64,000 nt of DNA from MH13 sp042140245 (lineage in GTDB: Bacteria; Pseudomonadota; Alphaproteobacteria; Rhizobiales; MH13). The notes under the pieces are model-generated. The model was not told the DNA's origin. It ran no database searches and worked only from the letters and a program-made list of their open reading frames with translations. The DNA lies in the NCBI RefSeq assembly GCF_042140245.1, contig NZ_CP159483.1, positions 1 through 64,000 on the forward strand. Reading direction: 5' to 3'. Position 1 is the stretch's first letter; the number at the start of each line of letters is the position of its first letter. Both the position numbers and the translations under genes were made by a program. Shown in pieces: positions 1 through 8,718 of this stretch.

Positions 1-1
1 C

Positions 2-685
2 TACTACTCTATGGCTGCGCAAGATCTTGTCGGTATCAGCTTCATGGAACGCATGGAGTTGGTTTGCCCGAATGTGATCGAAGTGAACGGGCAAGCCGTT
101 CCTGACGACGGCCCTATGGCATCATTCTCTTGCTTTCAAACCATGCGATGCGATGCGCGCGGGGCAATTCAAACCACACTTCGCGATGGCCGAAGCTTCC
201 GACACGAGCGCAAATCTCTGACAGATGGTTGTCGGTTGGTGGTCGTGACGGAACTCACAGCATTGCAACGGTTGGAAGCAGAACTGCGTGCGCTGCGAGC
301 GCGGAGCGTGCAGTCGGTTGGAGAGCTGCAGGCCGATACCAACGGCTCCAACCACCCATCACACCAAGAGCCCAGCACCGAGGAGTCGTGTGCATCACTC
401 GGTTCTTGCCGTTTGAACATGGAGGCAGCCAGGCTGTTCGCTGGCGACGGAACTGAGATCCCAATCACAGCCATGGAGTTCAGCCTATTGCGCGTCTTCG
501 TTGAAAACCGGGGCCGCATTCTGAACCGCGATCAACTCCTCACTGACGCGCACAGCAGGGGTTGGGAGCACTTTGACCGGTCCATTGATCTGCGCATTTC
601 CCGTATCCGCAAGAAAATCGAGATCAATCCGGCAAAACCGCAGATCATTCGAACAGTACGCGGTTTGGGCTACATTTTGGACTAG
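2..685 (+). CDS. OmpR/PhoB-type winged-helix protein with PAS-like N-terminus (5' end probably cut)
   Basis: The C-terminal third is a clear OmpR/PhoB DNA-binding domain: a beta strand with GDGTEIPIT, the core MEFSLLRVFVENRGRILNRDQLL, then RSIDLRISRIRKKIE and the closing wing IIRTVRGLGYIL. The N-terminal part has no receiver domain; it looks like part of a PAS fold (GISFMERMELVCPNVIEVNG, a DGR turn) followed by a short probable coiled coil (LQRLEAELRALRAR). The frame is open to the left edge. An ATG at 11 exists, but the PAS-like part looks truncated there, so I treat the 5' end as missing. It would be a transcription factor sensing through PAS rather than by phosphorylation. Partner and target are unknown. 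A good terminator follows. Confidence 0.75.
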   Translation, partial: YYSMAAQDLVGISFMERMELVCPNVIEVNGQAVPDDGPMASFSCFQTMRCDARGAIQTTLRDGRSFRHERKSLTDGCRLVVVTELTALQRLEAELRALRARSVQSVGELQADTNGSNHPSHQEPSTEESCASLGSCRLNMEAARLFAGDGTEIPITAMEFSLLRVFVENRGRILNRDQLLTDAHSRGWEHFDRSIDLRISRIRKKIEINPAKPQIIRTVRGLGYILD

Positions 686-716
686 CTTCACCCAACCAGC
701 GTCACCCCTTTTGAGA

Positions 717-749
717 GGTCATTGGCCAAGCGGTCAATGGCCTTTTTTT
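717..749 (+). terminator. Rho-independent terminator after the winged-helix gene
   Basis: An 11-bp stem with two G-T pairs (arms 717-727 and 732-742) closes an AAGC loop and is followed directly by seven T residues. It lies about 30 nt after the stop codon. Confidence 0.85.
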
Positions 750-787
750 CTTGTCTTCAGACGAGCGATTTGCCGTGAACAGCAAGC

Positions 788-853
788 GTATCTGCTTTGT
801 ATCAAGTGTATCAAAAATTCTTTTAAATAATTGAAATTGTTACAAAAAACAAT
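788..853 (+). promoter_or_regulatory. AT-rich upstream region with GTATC direct repeats and an inverted repeat
   Basis: The 300 bases between the terminator and the secreted-protein gene hold three GTATC copies at 788, 799 and 808 (steps of 11 and 9 bp). A short perfect inverted repeat, ATTGTT-N6-AACAAT, follows at 836-853, in DNA much richer in A/T than its surroundings. Direct repeats about one helical turn apart are what OmpR-type winged-helix proteins bind, and such a gene lies just upstream. That link is inference. Confidence 0.35.
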
Positions 854-985
854 GTCATTGCGACACGTGGAATCGTCACTTTGCTCTCACCAGCAACAAG
901 GTTGCTGATCCAAGTTCGGCTCATGGTGAGCCGCTCATCAACGGCCCTGCACCAGCACAAAAGGTGGTGGGCAATGGAGTGTACA

Positions 986-1399
986 ATGAAGACTTTTCTT
1001 GTTTCCGCTGGCGTGATTGCCGGCAGTTTTCTCACCGCAGCCCTGCCCGTTGCTCCGGCGATGGCACTGGAGTCCCAAGTCTGTGAGGGAACTGCCTATT
1101 ACTGCGAGCAATTTGCTTACAACTGCACCATGAACAATGGTCGCTTCACCAACCTACGACCAGACAGTGGTCGCCAAGTTAGCTACGCCTGCGAACTGCC
1201 GGCTGGCGTCTCGGCCGACTTGTTCGAAAGAAACGTTGCAGGAACATACGTGACACCTGGCGGTGGCGATGACGACAACAGCTCGAGCGATAGCTCTAGT
1301 AGCGATGGTGGAGGCAGCGACAACTCAGGCGGCGGCAATGACGGCGGTGGCGGCACTGGCACCACCGGCGGCGACGACGGCCAGGGAAACATCTTGTAA
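986..1399 (+). CDS. Small secreted cysteine-containing protein with Gly/Asp/Ser-rich tail
   Basis: The protein has 137 residues. A Sec signal peptide is clear: MKTF, a hydrophobic core, then PVAPAMA before LESQVC. The mature part begins with a small domain holding four cysteines (VCEG, YYCEQ, NCTMNN, YACELP), which could form two disulfides in the periplasm or outside the cell. The last 50 residues are almost only Gly, Asp, Ser, Asn and Thr, an acidic flexible tail. GGAG at 976-979 decides the start at 986 over the in-frame ATG at 974. It is a single gene between two terminators. I do not recognise the family, and the role is unknown. Confidence 0.7.
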   Translation: MKTFLVSAGVIAGSFLTAALPVAPAMALESQVCEGTAYYCEQFAYNCTMNNGRFTNLRPDSGRQVSYACELPAGVSADLFERNVAGTYVTPGGGDDDNSSSDSSSSDGGGSDNSGGGNDGGGGTGTTGGDDGQGNIL

Positions 1400-1414
1400 G
1401 CAGAGTAACCCTGC

Positions 1415-1448
1415 AAAAACCGGCAGACTAGTGCGTCTGCCGGTTTTT
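1415..1448 (+). terminator. Strong bidirectional-type terminator
   Basis: A perfect 14-base inverted repeat (1415-1428 and 1435-1448) includes the A-tract on one side and the T-tract on the other, with a 6-nt loop. It ends the secreted-protein gene. Between it and the cysG stop at 1715 I see no gene. Confidence 0.92.
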
Positions 1449-1714
1449 CTGCTTTTGGGAACAGCGGTCTGTATCGAGCGCCTTGTTCGCCGGCCAAAAT
1501 CAGCACGAGCGGTATGCGGCTGGCGAGAATGCGTTGTTGCCAATTGGAATCGCATTGCGTTCAAGTGGGACACCGACATTTGCAGTTTGCTGAAGGCAAC
1601 TCCGCTCGATCCCAATGGCGGACCCTACCAGCTCGTAAACAGAGCAACGATTAGGCGGAGTTTCTCTCTTCACTCCCTTTAACAGGTCTCTTGAACCGTC
1701 TGGGGTCTTTTGCC

Positions 1715-3208
1715 CTACGGCATGACTGTTTGGACGAATGTTCCCGCAGCATGTCTCTGTCTTCCATGCTCGTCACAGCTAGCAGGCCTAGTGCAATCCG
1801 CGCGCTTGTCAGTCTTTTGAAAAACAGCCCCAATTCCAATCAAGATAGGCCCGGCGGTTGACATAGCCTTGCAGGCTGCTGGCAAGTCCTCAAGTGATCC
1901 GGCCCACACCATTTCGTTAGGGCGCGATACACTCTGAACCACCACCACCGGAAGGTTGCTTGGAATGCCTTTGCCAAGCAGGTTCTTTGTTAGCTGCGGA
2001 GCAGTCTTGGAACCCATGTAGAGGATCGCGCTACGGCTCGGCCCGATAAGATTCTCATAAGCCAATGTCTCGGGTAACTGACCCTTGCGGGAGTGTCCCG
2101 TCATGAAGCTCACCGCTTGGGCATGATCACGGTGGGTCAACGACACGCCGAGGCGAGAGGCCATAGCGCTGGCCGCCGTGATGCCGGGAACGACAGAAAC
2201 AGGGATGCCTTTTGCCTTAAGGGCGTCGATCTCTTCGCCAGCTCGACCAAAGATCATCGGGTCGCCAGATTTGAGACGCACCACATGCTTTCCTTGACTA
2301 GCCAGCTTGATCATCAGCGCATTGATATCGTGCTGCTTGCAGCTTTCCCGACCACCACGTTTACCGACGAGCATCCGTTTAGCTTCTCGGCGGGCGAGTT
2401 CCAACACTTCGTCCGACACAAGGTCGTCAAACAGAATAACGTCAGCCGCTTGCAGCGCGCGGACGGCTTTAAGGGTCAGCAATTCCGGGTCGCCCGGACC
2501 AGCACCAACCAGCGTCACCCGTCCCTGTGCGACGCTGGTAGGACCTGAAAGCAGATCTGCCACGGACGCCTCGAAAGCAGCCTCGCCAGAAAAGGCGGCA
2601 TCAACGAACTTTTCCCAAAACGTGCGACGCAGAGCACCGGCTGGAAAGCGATTCATGACCCGAGCGCGAACCTGTTGTGCCAGCTGTGCCCAACCCTGGA
2701 GTGTCTGTGGTAGCAGCGTTTCAATCTTTCTGCGGATCGCCTGACCCAATATCGGCGCTGCACCCGCCGTGGAGATGCCAATAACAGCCGGAGACCGGTT
2801 GACGATCGAGCCGAACTGAAACTGGCAGAAGGCCGGTTTATCGATCACATTGATTGGCACTCCAGCGTTTTGCGCAGCGCATACCATGGCTTTCGCTTCG
2901 GCCTCGTCTGTAGCATCGGCAACCACGCAGGCGACATTCTGAAACACATCCAAAGCCCAAGGACGCTGATGCCAAGTCAGAGACCCTGCGCTCGCACCGC
3001 GCTCCAAAAGCTCTTCCGTCTCCGATTCAAGCTCAGAGGCGTACACCTTCACATGCGCTCCAGAAGCGGCCAAAAGCTCAGCCTTCCAAGCAGCCGCTTC
3101 GGTTCCACCGAGCAGCGCAACCTGTTTGCCGTTGAGATTCAGGAAAACTGGCAGAACAGCTAGGGGCTTCATCCGCGCAGGCGGGGCCTTAGACGGCTTG
3201 CGGCTCAT
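1715..3208 (-). CDS. cysG: Siroheme synthase CysG (dehydrogenase/ferrochelatase + uroporphyrinogen-III methyltransferase)
   Basis: It makes siroheme from uroporphyrinogen III by two methylations, NAD-linked oxidation and iron insertion. The N-terminal Rossmann part (QVALLGGTEAAAWKAELL, about residues 29-46) and the SPAVIGISTAGAAPILG segment form the precorrin-2 dehydrogenase/ferrochelatase half. The second half starts at about residue 231 with VTLVGAGPGDPELLTLKA and has the SAM-methyltransferase motifs VRLKSGDPMIFGRAGEE and VVPGITAASAMA. At 497 residues it is about 40 longer than E. coli CysG; the extra is a basic, unconserved-looking C-terminal tail. The start overlaps the nasA end by 20 bp (Met13 at 3172 is an alternative), so it is translated with nasA and supplies the siroheme NirB needs. 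Confidence 0.93.
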   Translation of the reverse strand: MSRKPSKAPPARMKPLAVLPVFLNLNGKQVALLGGTEAAAWKAELLAASGAHVKVYASELESETEELLERGASAGSLTWHQRPWALDVFQNVACVVADATDEAEAKAMVCAAQNAGVPINVIDKPAFCQFQFGSIVNRSPAVIGISTAGAAPILGQAIRRKIETLLPQTLQGWAQLAQQVRARVMNRFPAGALRRTFWEKFVDAAFSGEAAFEASVADLLSGPTSVAQGRVTLVGAGPGDPELLTLKAVRALQAADVILFDDLVSDEVLELARREAKRMLVGKRGGRESCKQHDINALMIKLASQGKHVVRLKSGDPMIFGRAGEEIDALKAKGIPVSVVPGITAASAMASRLGVSLTHRDHAQAVSFMTGHSRKGQLPETLAYENLIGPSRSAILYMGSKTAPQLTKNLLGKGIPSNLPVVVVQSVSRPNEMVWAGSLEDLPAACKAMSTAGPILIGIGAVFQKTDKRADCTRPASCDEHGRQRHAAGTFVQTVMP

Positions 3209-5882
3209 CGAACGTCTCCTTTACGACAGCCAGTGGCGGGAGCATGGCGGCGATCTCAGACCTACAGGAGCCGCAGTTGGTCCCCGCTTGGCATGCTGAA
3301 CCAATGGCATCGAGGGTCACCGCACCAGCGCCGATAGCTGAGGCAATCGTGTTGCGGCCCACGCTGAAGCAGGCGCACACAGTTGGGCCTGTGTCGGGTT
3401 GATCGGTGGGCGGACGACCAGCAAGAAGCGCCACCCGCGCCGCTGCATCCGGTAGCGGCTTTGATAGTGCTTGGATGGCCCAGCGTCGCGACACTTTCAC
3501 CGGGTCCTGGGCGATGAAAAGCGTCCCCAATAGGCTTTCGCTTTCATATGCAAGAAACCGAGCATCAGCGCTGGCGCGATCTTGCAGGCCCACGAAGCAG
3601 TCGCTTTGCAAGACGGCCTGAGCGACCGCTGAGAAATCGTCTGGCGATGTCTTATCGGCGAACTCAAGAGCGAACCCGCCTGCACACTTGGAGACCGACC
3701 AATAGGCAAAGGGCAGTGATGGGGGACGTTTCTTTACGACCGCAAACCCGTGCCAAGCCATGTCAGCATTGGCGACGGTCACCCGCGAGGATTTCAACGC
3801 TGGCTGGCCTGACATTGGATCCGTGTCCGGCTTGACCAATGTGTCGACCCGGGCATTGCTTGCCGTTTCATCGTTCCAGTGCATCGGCACAAACACACTG
3901 CCCGGTTGCTGACCGTCGCTCAGCAGTGCACGCACGATGATGGACCCATGCGGCGAGGACAGTCGCACCAGGCTAGCGGGTTCAATTCCAAGCCGTGATG
4001 CGTCATCGGGATGCAGCTCACAATAGGGTTCGCCCATATGGGCCGATAACCGAGGCGAGCGACCGGTACGGGTCATGGTGTGCCAATGGTCGCGCACACG
4101 TCCTGTGTTCAGCGTGAACGGGTATTTCGGTTGATGCTTTTCAACGGCTTTCACCGGTGTGGTGACGAACTTTGCCCTGCTGTCAGCATGGAAGAACGCG
4201 CCACCGGCAAAGAAACGCTCGGTTTGGCTTCCATTAGCGCGAAGCGGCCACCGAAAGGGCGGCATGCTGTCATAAGCGACCTGTGAGAGACCGGCCCGCC
4301 CGGAAATATCAAAGTCGCGGCGAACCTCCGGCTTGAAGCCGGAAAGCCGCGCATGTTCATCGAAGACTTCGGTGGGGTTTTCAAAAGAGAAGGCCTCACC
4401 AAAGCCCATCTTGGTCGCGACATTGCACAGGGCTTGCCAGTCATGCCGCGCTTCGCCGGGTGCAGGCAAAAACGCGCGCTGGCGAGAGATCATTCGTTCG
4501 GAGTTGGTGACCGTGCCATCCTTTTCGCCCCAGCCGGTGGCGGGCAAGGCGACGCAGCCTGTGCGCGCTGCGTGACGCAGCGTGTCTGTGGACGAAACAA
4601 TATCGGACACTGCAAGGAATGGCACCTTGGCAAGCGCTGCATCCACCCGGTTCGCATCGGGCAGGGACACCGACGGATTGGTTGCCACCACCCACAAAGC
4701 TTTGATCTGCCCGGCGTGAATGGCTTCAAAAAGGTCAACGGCTTTTAGGCCGGGCTTATTTGCGATGGTGGGGCTGCCCCAAAAGGTTTGCACCAGCTCG
4801 CGGTGCTCTGGGTTGGCCAGCTCTAGGTGGCTGGCCAGCATGTTGGCCAGGCCACCAACTTCGCGCCCGCCCATCGCGTTGGGCTGACCCGTTACAGAGA
4901 ACGGACCCATGCCTGGTGTGCCGATGCGTGCGGTGATCAGGTGGGTGTTGATGATTGCGTTCACTTTGTCGGTGCCGCTGGCGGACTGGTTCACGCCTTG
5001 CGAGTAGACAGTGACGGTGCGCTCGGTCTCGGCCACCCACTGGTAGAACAGCGCCACATCCGACGGTTTGAGCCCACACTGTTCGGCTACCTTTTCAATG
5101 GTCCAGCTTGATGCGTTGGAGAGGGTCTCGTCGAGACCTGAGGTATTAGTCTCCACATAATCAGGCGCGATAGCCGGTGATCGAGCCAGATGGCGCAGCA
5201 ATCCGGTGAAAATAGCGACATCCGTATCGGGCGTGAGCGGCAGGTGAAGATCGGCCAGCTCAGCGGTCGGTGTGCGTCGCGGGTCGATCAGCACAACGCG
5301 CATACCGGGCCGCTTTTGTTTGGCAGCCGCAATGCGTTGGAACAGCACTGGATGACACCAAGCAAGGTTGGAGCCGGTGAGCACGATGAGGTCGGCAAGC
5401 TCTAGGTCTTCATAAGTGCCAGGAACAGTATCCGACCCAAATGCCCTTTTGTGTCCGGCCACCGACGAGGCCATGCAAAGGCGCGAATTGGTGTCGATGT
5501 TCGCCGAGCCGATGAACCCTTTCATCAGCTTGTTGGCAACGTAGTAGTCCTCGGTCAGCAATTGCCCGGAAACGTAAAGCGCAACGCTGTCCGGTCCATG
5601 CTGTTCAATCGCTTGGCTGAAAGCCTCGGCGATGCGATCGGTAGCCTCATCCCAGCTTGCTTGCCTTCCACCGATGGCTGGATGAAGAAGGCGATCATGG
5701 AGGCCAAGTGTCTCGCCAAGCTGCGACCCTTTGGAACACAGGCGCCCAAAATTGGCCGGGTGATCTTTGTCGCCTTCAATGATGACATCGCTTGTCAATG
5801 CGTCAACGCTGGCGTTCACACCGCAGCCGACGCCGCAATAGGGACAGGTCGTTTTGATGGTACGGGAAGCAAGGGCGTCCAA
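3189..5882 (-). CDS. nasA: Assimilatory nitrate reductase, large catalytic subunit
   Basis: This cytoplasmic molybdoenzyme reduces nitrate to nitrite with Mo-bis-MGD. The [4Fe-4S] motif is C13-x2-C16-x3-C20 with C49 and the usual SKG after it. Typical bis-MGD regions follow (LTGSNLAWCHPVLFQRI, IDPRRTPTAELAD, GQPNAMGGREVGGLANMLASH) and a molydopterin-dinucleotide binding C-domain (TLNTGRVRDHWHTMTRTGRSPRL). The last 60 residues add a BFD-like [2Fe-2S] domain (CACFSVGRN ... CQAGTNCGSCRSEI), as in NasA/NasC of proteobacteria. No FAD or NADH domain is fused, so an electron donor is needed from elsewhere. The start is 9 bp after the nirD stop, inside one transcription unit. Confidence 0.95.
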   Translation of the reverse strand: MDALASRTIKTTCPYCGVGCGVNASVDALTSDVIIEGDKDHPANFGRLCSKGSQLGETLGLHDRLLHPAIGGRQASWDEATDRIAEAFSQAIEQHGPDSVALYVSGQLLTEDYYVANKLMKGFIGSANIDTNSRLCMASSVAGHKRAFGSDTVPGTYEDLELADLIVLTGSNLAWCHPVLFQRIAAAKQKRPGMRVVLIDPRRTPTAELADLHLPLTPDTDVAIFTGLLRHLARSPAIAPDYVETNTSGLDETLSNASSWTIEKVAEQCGLKPSDVALFYQWVAETERTVTVYSQGVNQSASGTDKVNAIINTHLITARIGTPGMGPFSVTGQPNAMGGREVGGLANMLASHLELANPEHRELVQTFWGSPTIANKPGLKAVDLFEAIHAGQIKALWVVATNPSVSLPDANRVDAALAKVPFLAVSDIVSSTDTLRHAARTGCVALPATGWGEKDGTVTNSERMISRQRAFLPAPGEARHDWQALCNVATKMGFGEAFSFENPTEVFDEHARLSGFKPEVRRDFDISGRAGLSQVAYDSMPPFRWPLRANGSQTERFFAGGAFFHADSRAKFVTTPVKAVEKHQPKYPFTLNTGRVRDHWHTMTRTGRSPRLSAHMGEPYCELHPDDASRLGIEPASLVRLSSPHGSIIVRALLSDGQQPGSVFVPMHWNDETASNARVDTLVKPDTDPMSGQPALKSSRVTVANADMAWHGFAVVKKRPPSLPFAYWSVSKCAGGFALEFADKTSPDDFSAVAQAVLQSDCFVGLQDRASADARFLAYESESLLGTLFIAQDPVKVSRRWAIQALSKPLPDAAARVALLAGRPPTDQPDTGPTVCACFSVGRNTIASAIGAGAVTLDAIGSACQAGTNCGSCRSEIAAMLPPLAVVKETFDEPQAV

Positions 5883-5891
5883 TGGCCTGCC

Positions 5892-6245
5892 CTACCCGTT
5901 CTCGGCGAGGAGAGCGGAATCGAGACCCAACTCAATGACCGATCCATCCAACCGGATCGGCAGAGTTTTCACCGCGCCTTCGTCGGCACCCAGAGCTTGC
6001 CCCGTTTCCAGATCGATGACCCAATTGTGCAGGGGGCACGTGACCGACGCACCATGCACGATACCCTGGGTCAGAGGACCACCCTTGTGCGGACAGTGAT
6101 CTTCGATGGCGTAAACGTGGTTCTCAGCCGTTCGGAAGATGCCGATCTTCCCCATCGGCGTGACCACGCAGCGGGCGCCGCGTATCGGAATGTCAGAAAG
6201 CTCGCCGATGGCCACCCAAGCGATATGGGAAAAGGGCGCGTTCAT
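5892..6245 (-). CDS. nirD: Nitrite reductase [NAD(P)H] small subunit, Rieske-type
   Basis: A 117-residue Rieske-fold partner of NirB. All four classic cluster ligands are present: C51-x-H53 in DHCPHKGGPL and C70-x2-H73 in TCPLHNW, so a [2Fe-2S] cluster is likely. Its ATG overlaps the nirB stop (ATGA at 6242-6245), which implies coupled translation and a matched amount of the two subunits. Confidence 0.95.
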   Translation of the reverse strand: MNAPFSHIAWVAIGELSDIPIRGARCVVTPMGKIGIFRTAENHVYAIEDHCPHKGGPLTQGIVHGASVTCPLHNWVIDLETGQALGADEGAVKTLPIRLDGSVIELGLDSALLAENG

Positions 6246-8713
6246 TCCGCCGCCTCCTGAAGCGTGAGGTCAGCAAGCGGTCGATACTCGGCAAAAATGT
6301 CGGCCTGCGGTTCGGCCTCGACCCGCTCAGCCCAGGGATCGACCTGCGCAAACTTCTGGCTGAAGACAAAGCGCTCGTAGTAAGCTTTGCGCTTGTCCGC
6401 ATCGTCCATGATTTGGCGCCGCACCTCGTCATAGCCGATGCGCTTGGCCCACTTGTAGATGCGTTCAAGATAGCGGCCCTGCTCACGATACATCTGCGCC
6501 AGCGCGACCACGTGCTCCAACACCTCGTCTTCGGTGGAGACGTTGCCAAGGATCTCCGTGCCTTTGATGTCTAGGCCAGCGGCACCGGCAAAATGGATTT
6601 CGTAACCGCTGTCCACGCACACCACGCCAATGTCTTTGCAGGTGGCCTCCGCGCAGTTGCGCGGACAGCCGGAGACGGCCAGCTTCAGTTTGGCGGGTGT
6701 CCAAGACCCCCACATGAACTTTTCGAGCTTGATTCCGAGGCCGGTGGAATCCTGCGTGCCGAAGCGGCACCAGTCCGTGCCCACACAGGTCTTCACCGTG
6801 CGCAGACCTTTTGCATAAGCTTGGCCGGACACGAAACCGGCTTTGCCGAGGTCTTCCCAGACGGCGGGCAGGTCCTCCTTCTTGATGCCCAGCATGTCGA
6901 TGCGCTGACCGCCGGTGCATTTCACCGCCGGTATGTCGAACTTGTCGACCACATCGGCGATGGCGCGCAGTTCCTTGGAGGAGGTCATGCCACCCCACAT
7001 GCGCGGGACCACCGAATAGGTGCCATCTTTTTGAATGTTGGCGTGCGCCCGCTCGTTGATGAACCGTGACTGGTAGTCGTCGGCATATTCATCCGGCCAG
7101 TCGCAGACCATGTAGTAGTTCAGCGCCGGGCGGCACTTGGCGCAACCGCAGCTGGTTTTCCATTCCAACGCCTGCATCAGGGCGGGAATGCTTTTCAGTT
7201 CCTTGGCTTTGATCAGGCGGCGCACATCATCATGGCCGAGATCAGTGCACCCACACATGGGCTGGACAGCCGCCGGGTTGTAGGCATCGCCCAGCGTGAC
7301 CGCCATCAACTGTTCCACAAGCCCGGTGCACGACCCGCAGCTTGCTGACGCCTTGGTGTGGGCGCGCACATCATCAAGATTTGTTAGACCCAGATCAGTG
7401 ATTTTGCCGGTGATCTGGGATTTACAAACGCCGTTGCAGCCGCAGACTTCTGCATCATCCGGCAAGGCTGCAACGGCCACCATAGGGTCCAGCGGTTCGC
7501 CGCCCTGGTAGTTCTGACCAAAGATCAGCGTGTCGCGCATCTCGCTGATATCGGTCTTGTCTTTGACGAACTGCGCAAACCATCCGCCATCGGCAACATC
7601 ACCGTAGAGCACAACGCCGATGACCTTGTTGTTCTCGATGACCAGCCGCTTGTAGATGCCGCCCATGGCATCGCGCAGAACGATCTCTTCGCGGGTCTCG
7701 CCCTCGGCAAAATCGCCTACCGAGTAGAGATTAATGCCGGTCACTTTCAGCTTGGTTGGTGTTTCCGAATGCTTGAAGGTTCTGGTTGGCTCTCCTGCCA
7801 AGTGGCCAGCGGCAACACGCGCCATCTCATATAGGGGAGCCACAAGGCCGTAGCACATGCCGCCCACTTCGGCGCATTCACCCAACGAGTAGATGTCCGG
7901 GTCCGAGGTCCGCATCAGATCATCAACAATGATGCCACGTCCGACCTCAAGACCGGCCTCTTTGGCGAGCCTGGCGCTTGGGCGAATGCCGGCGGCCATA
8001 ACCACCAACTCGCAGGAAATGATCGTCCCGTCTTCTAGCTCAACGCCTTCCACCTTGCCGTCTCCAAGGATCTGCTTGGTGTTGGCTTCGGTGATGACGG
8101 CTATGCCGCGACTTTCCAACTCCTGTTGCAAAAGAAAACCAGCGGAACTGTCGAGCTGACGCTCCATGAGTGTCGGCATCAGGTGCAGCACGGTCACATC
8201 CATGCCGCGCGCTTTGAGGCCAGCCGCCGCTTCCAAACCAAGCAGACCACCGCCGATCACCACCGTGCGTGCACCCGATTGGGCTGCCAGAAGCATCGCA
8301 TCAACATCGTCGAGATCGCGGTATGTCAGGACGCCTTGGAAATCATGACCCGGCACTGGAATGATGAAAGGTGACGACCCCGTCGCGATGACCAGCTTGT
8401 CATACTCTGCAACCTCGCCGACATGCGAAGTTACTGTTTTGGACCGCCGATCAATCTGCGTGATCTTGTGGCCCTTGTAGAGGGTCACGCCGTGTTCGAT
8501 GTACCAACCATCACCATGAATGATGATGTCCTCAAACGACTTCTCACCCGATAGCACTGGCGAGAGCATAATGCGGTCGTAATTGACGCGCGGTTCGGCA
8601 TTGAAAATGGTCACATCGTACTGATCTGGCGCGGCCTCAAACAGGTGCTCCAGCATGCGGCCTGGCGCCATACCATTGCCGATGACGACCAGCTTTTCTC
8701 GTGGTTCACTCAT
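6242..8713 (-). CDS. nirB: Nitrite reductase [NAD(P)H] large subunit
   Basis: It reduces nitrite to ammonium with six electrons from NAD(P)H in the cytoplasm. Numbered from Met at 8713 (823 residues): an FAD/NAD(P) pyridine-nucleotide disulfide oxidoreductase domain at 1-310 (VVIGNGMAPGRM, VVIGGGLLGLEAA); a first BFD-like domain with C424, C426, C430, C459, C462; a second with C487, C489, C522, C524, C527; then the siroheme/[4Fe-4S] domain with C643, C649, C683 and C687 (TCVGTDWCRFG, GCPRNC). GGAG about 8 nt upstream favours ATG 8713 over the GTG at 8722. It sits between the nitrate importer and nirD. Confidence 0.96.
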   Translation of the reverse strand: MSEPREKLVVIGNGMAPGRMLEHLFEAAPDQYDVTIFNAEPRVNYDRIMLSPVLSGEKSFEDIIIHGDGWYIEHGVTLYKGHKITQIDRRSKTVTSHVGEVAEYDKLVIATGSSPFIIPVPGHDFQGVLTYRDLDDVDAMLLAAQSGARTVVIGGGLLGLEAAAGLKARGMDVTVLHLMPTLMERQLDSSAGFLLQQELESRGIAVITEANTKQILGDGKVEGVELEDGTIISCELVVMAAGIRPSARLAKEAGLEVGRGIIVDDLMRTSDPDIYSLGECAEVGGMCYGLVAPLYEMARVAAGHLAGEPTRTFKHSETPTKLKVTGINLYSVGDFAEGETREEIVLRDAMGGIYKRLVIENNKVIGVVLYGDVADGGWFAQFVKDKTDISEMRDTLIFGQNYQGGEPLDPMVAVAALPDDAEVCGCNGVCKSQITGKITDLGLTNLDDVRAHTKASASCGSCTGLVEQLMAVTLGDAYNPAAVQPMCGCTDLGHDDVRRLIKAKELKSIPALMQALEWKTSCGCAKCRPALNYYMVCDWPDEYADDYQSRFINERAHANIQKDGTYSVVPRMWGGMTSSKELRAIADVVDKFDIPAVKCTGGQRIDMLGIKKEDLPAVWEDLGKAGFVSGQAYAKGLRTVKTCVGTDWCRFGTQDSTGLGIKLEKFMWGSWTPAKLKLAVSGCPRNCAEATCKDIGVVCVDSGYEIHFAGAAGLDIKGTEILGNVSTEDEVLEHVVALAQMYREQGRYLERIYKWAKRIGYDEVRRQIMDDADKRKAYYERFVFSQKFAQVDPWAERVEAEPQADIFAEYRPLADLTLQEAAE

Positions 8714-8718
8714 CGCTT

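Noticed and set aside
1261..1395. Repeated GGC/GAC/AGC triplets as a CRISPR or tandem repeat array.
   Set aside because: They are codons of the Gly/Asp/Ser tail of the secreted protein, with no regular unit or spacers.
5451..6260. A 269-codon plus-strand frame across nasA and nirD.
   Set aside because: Antisense to two well-supported genes and without any domain.
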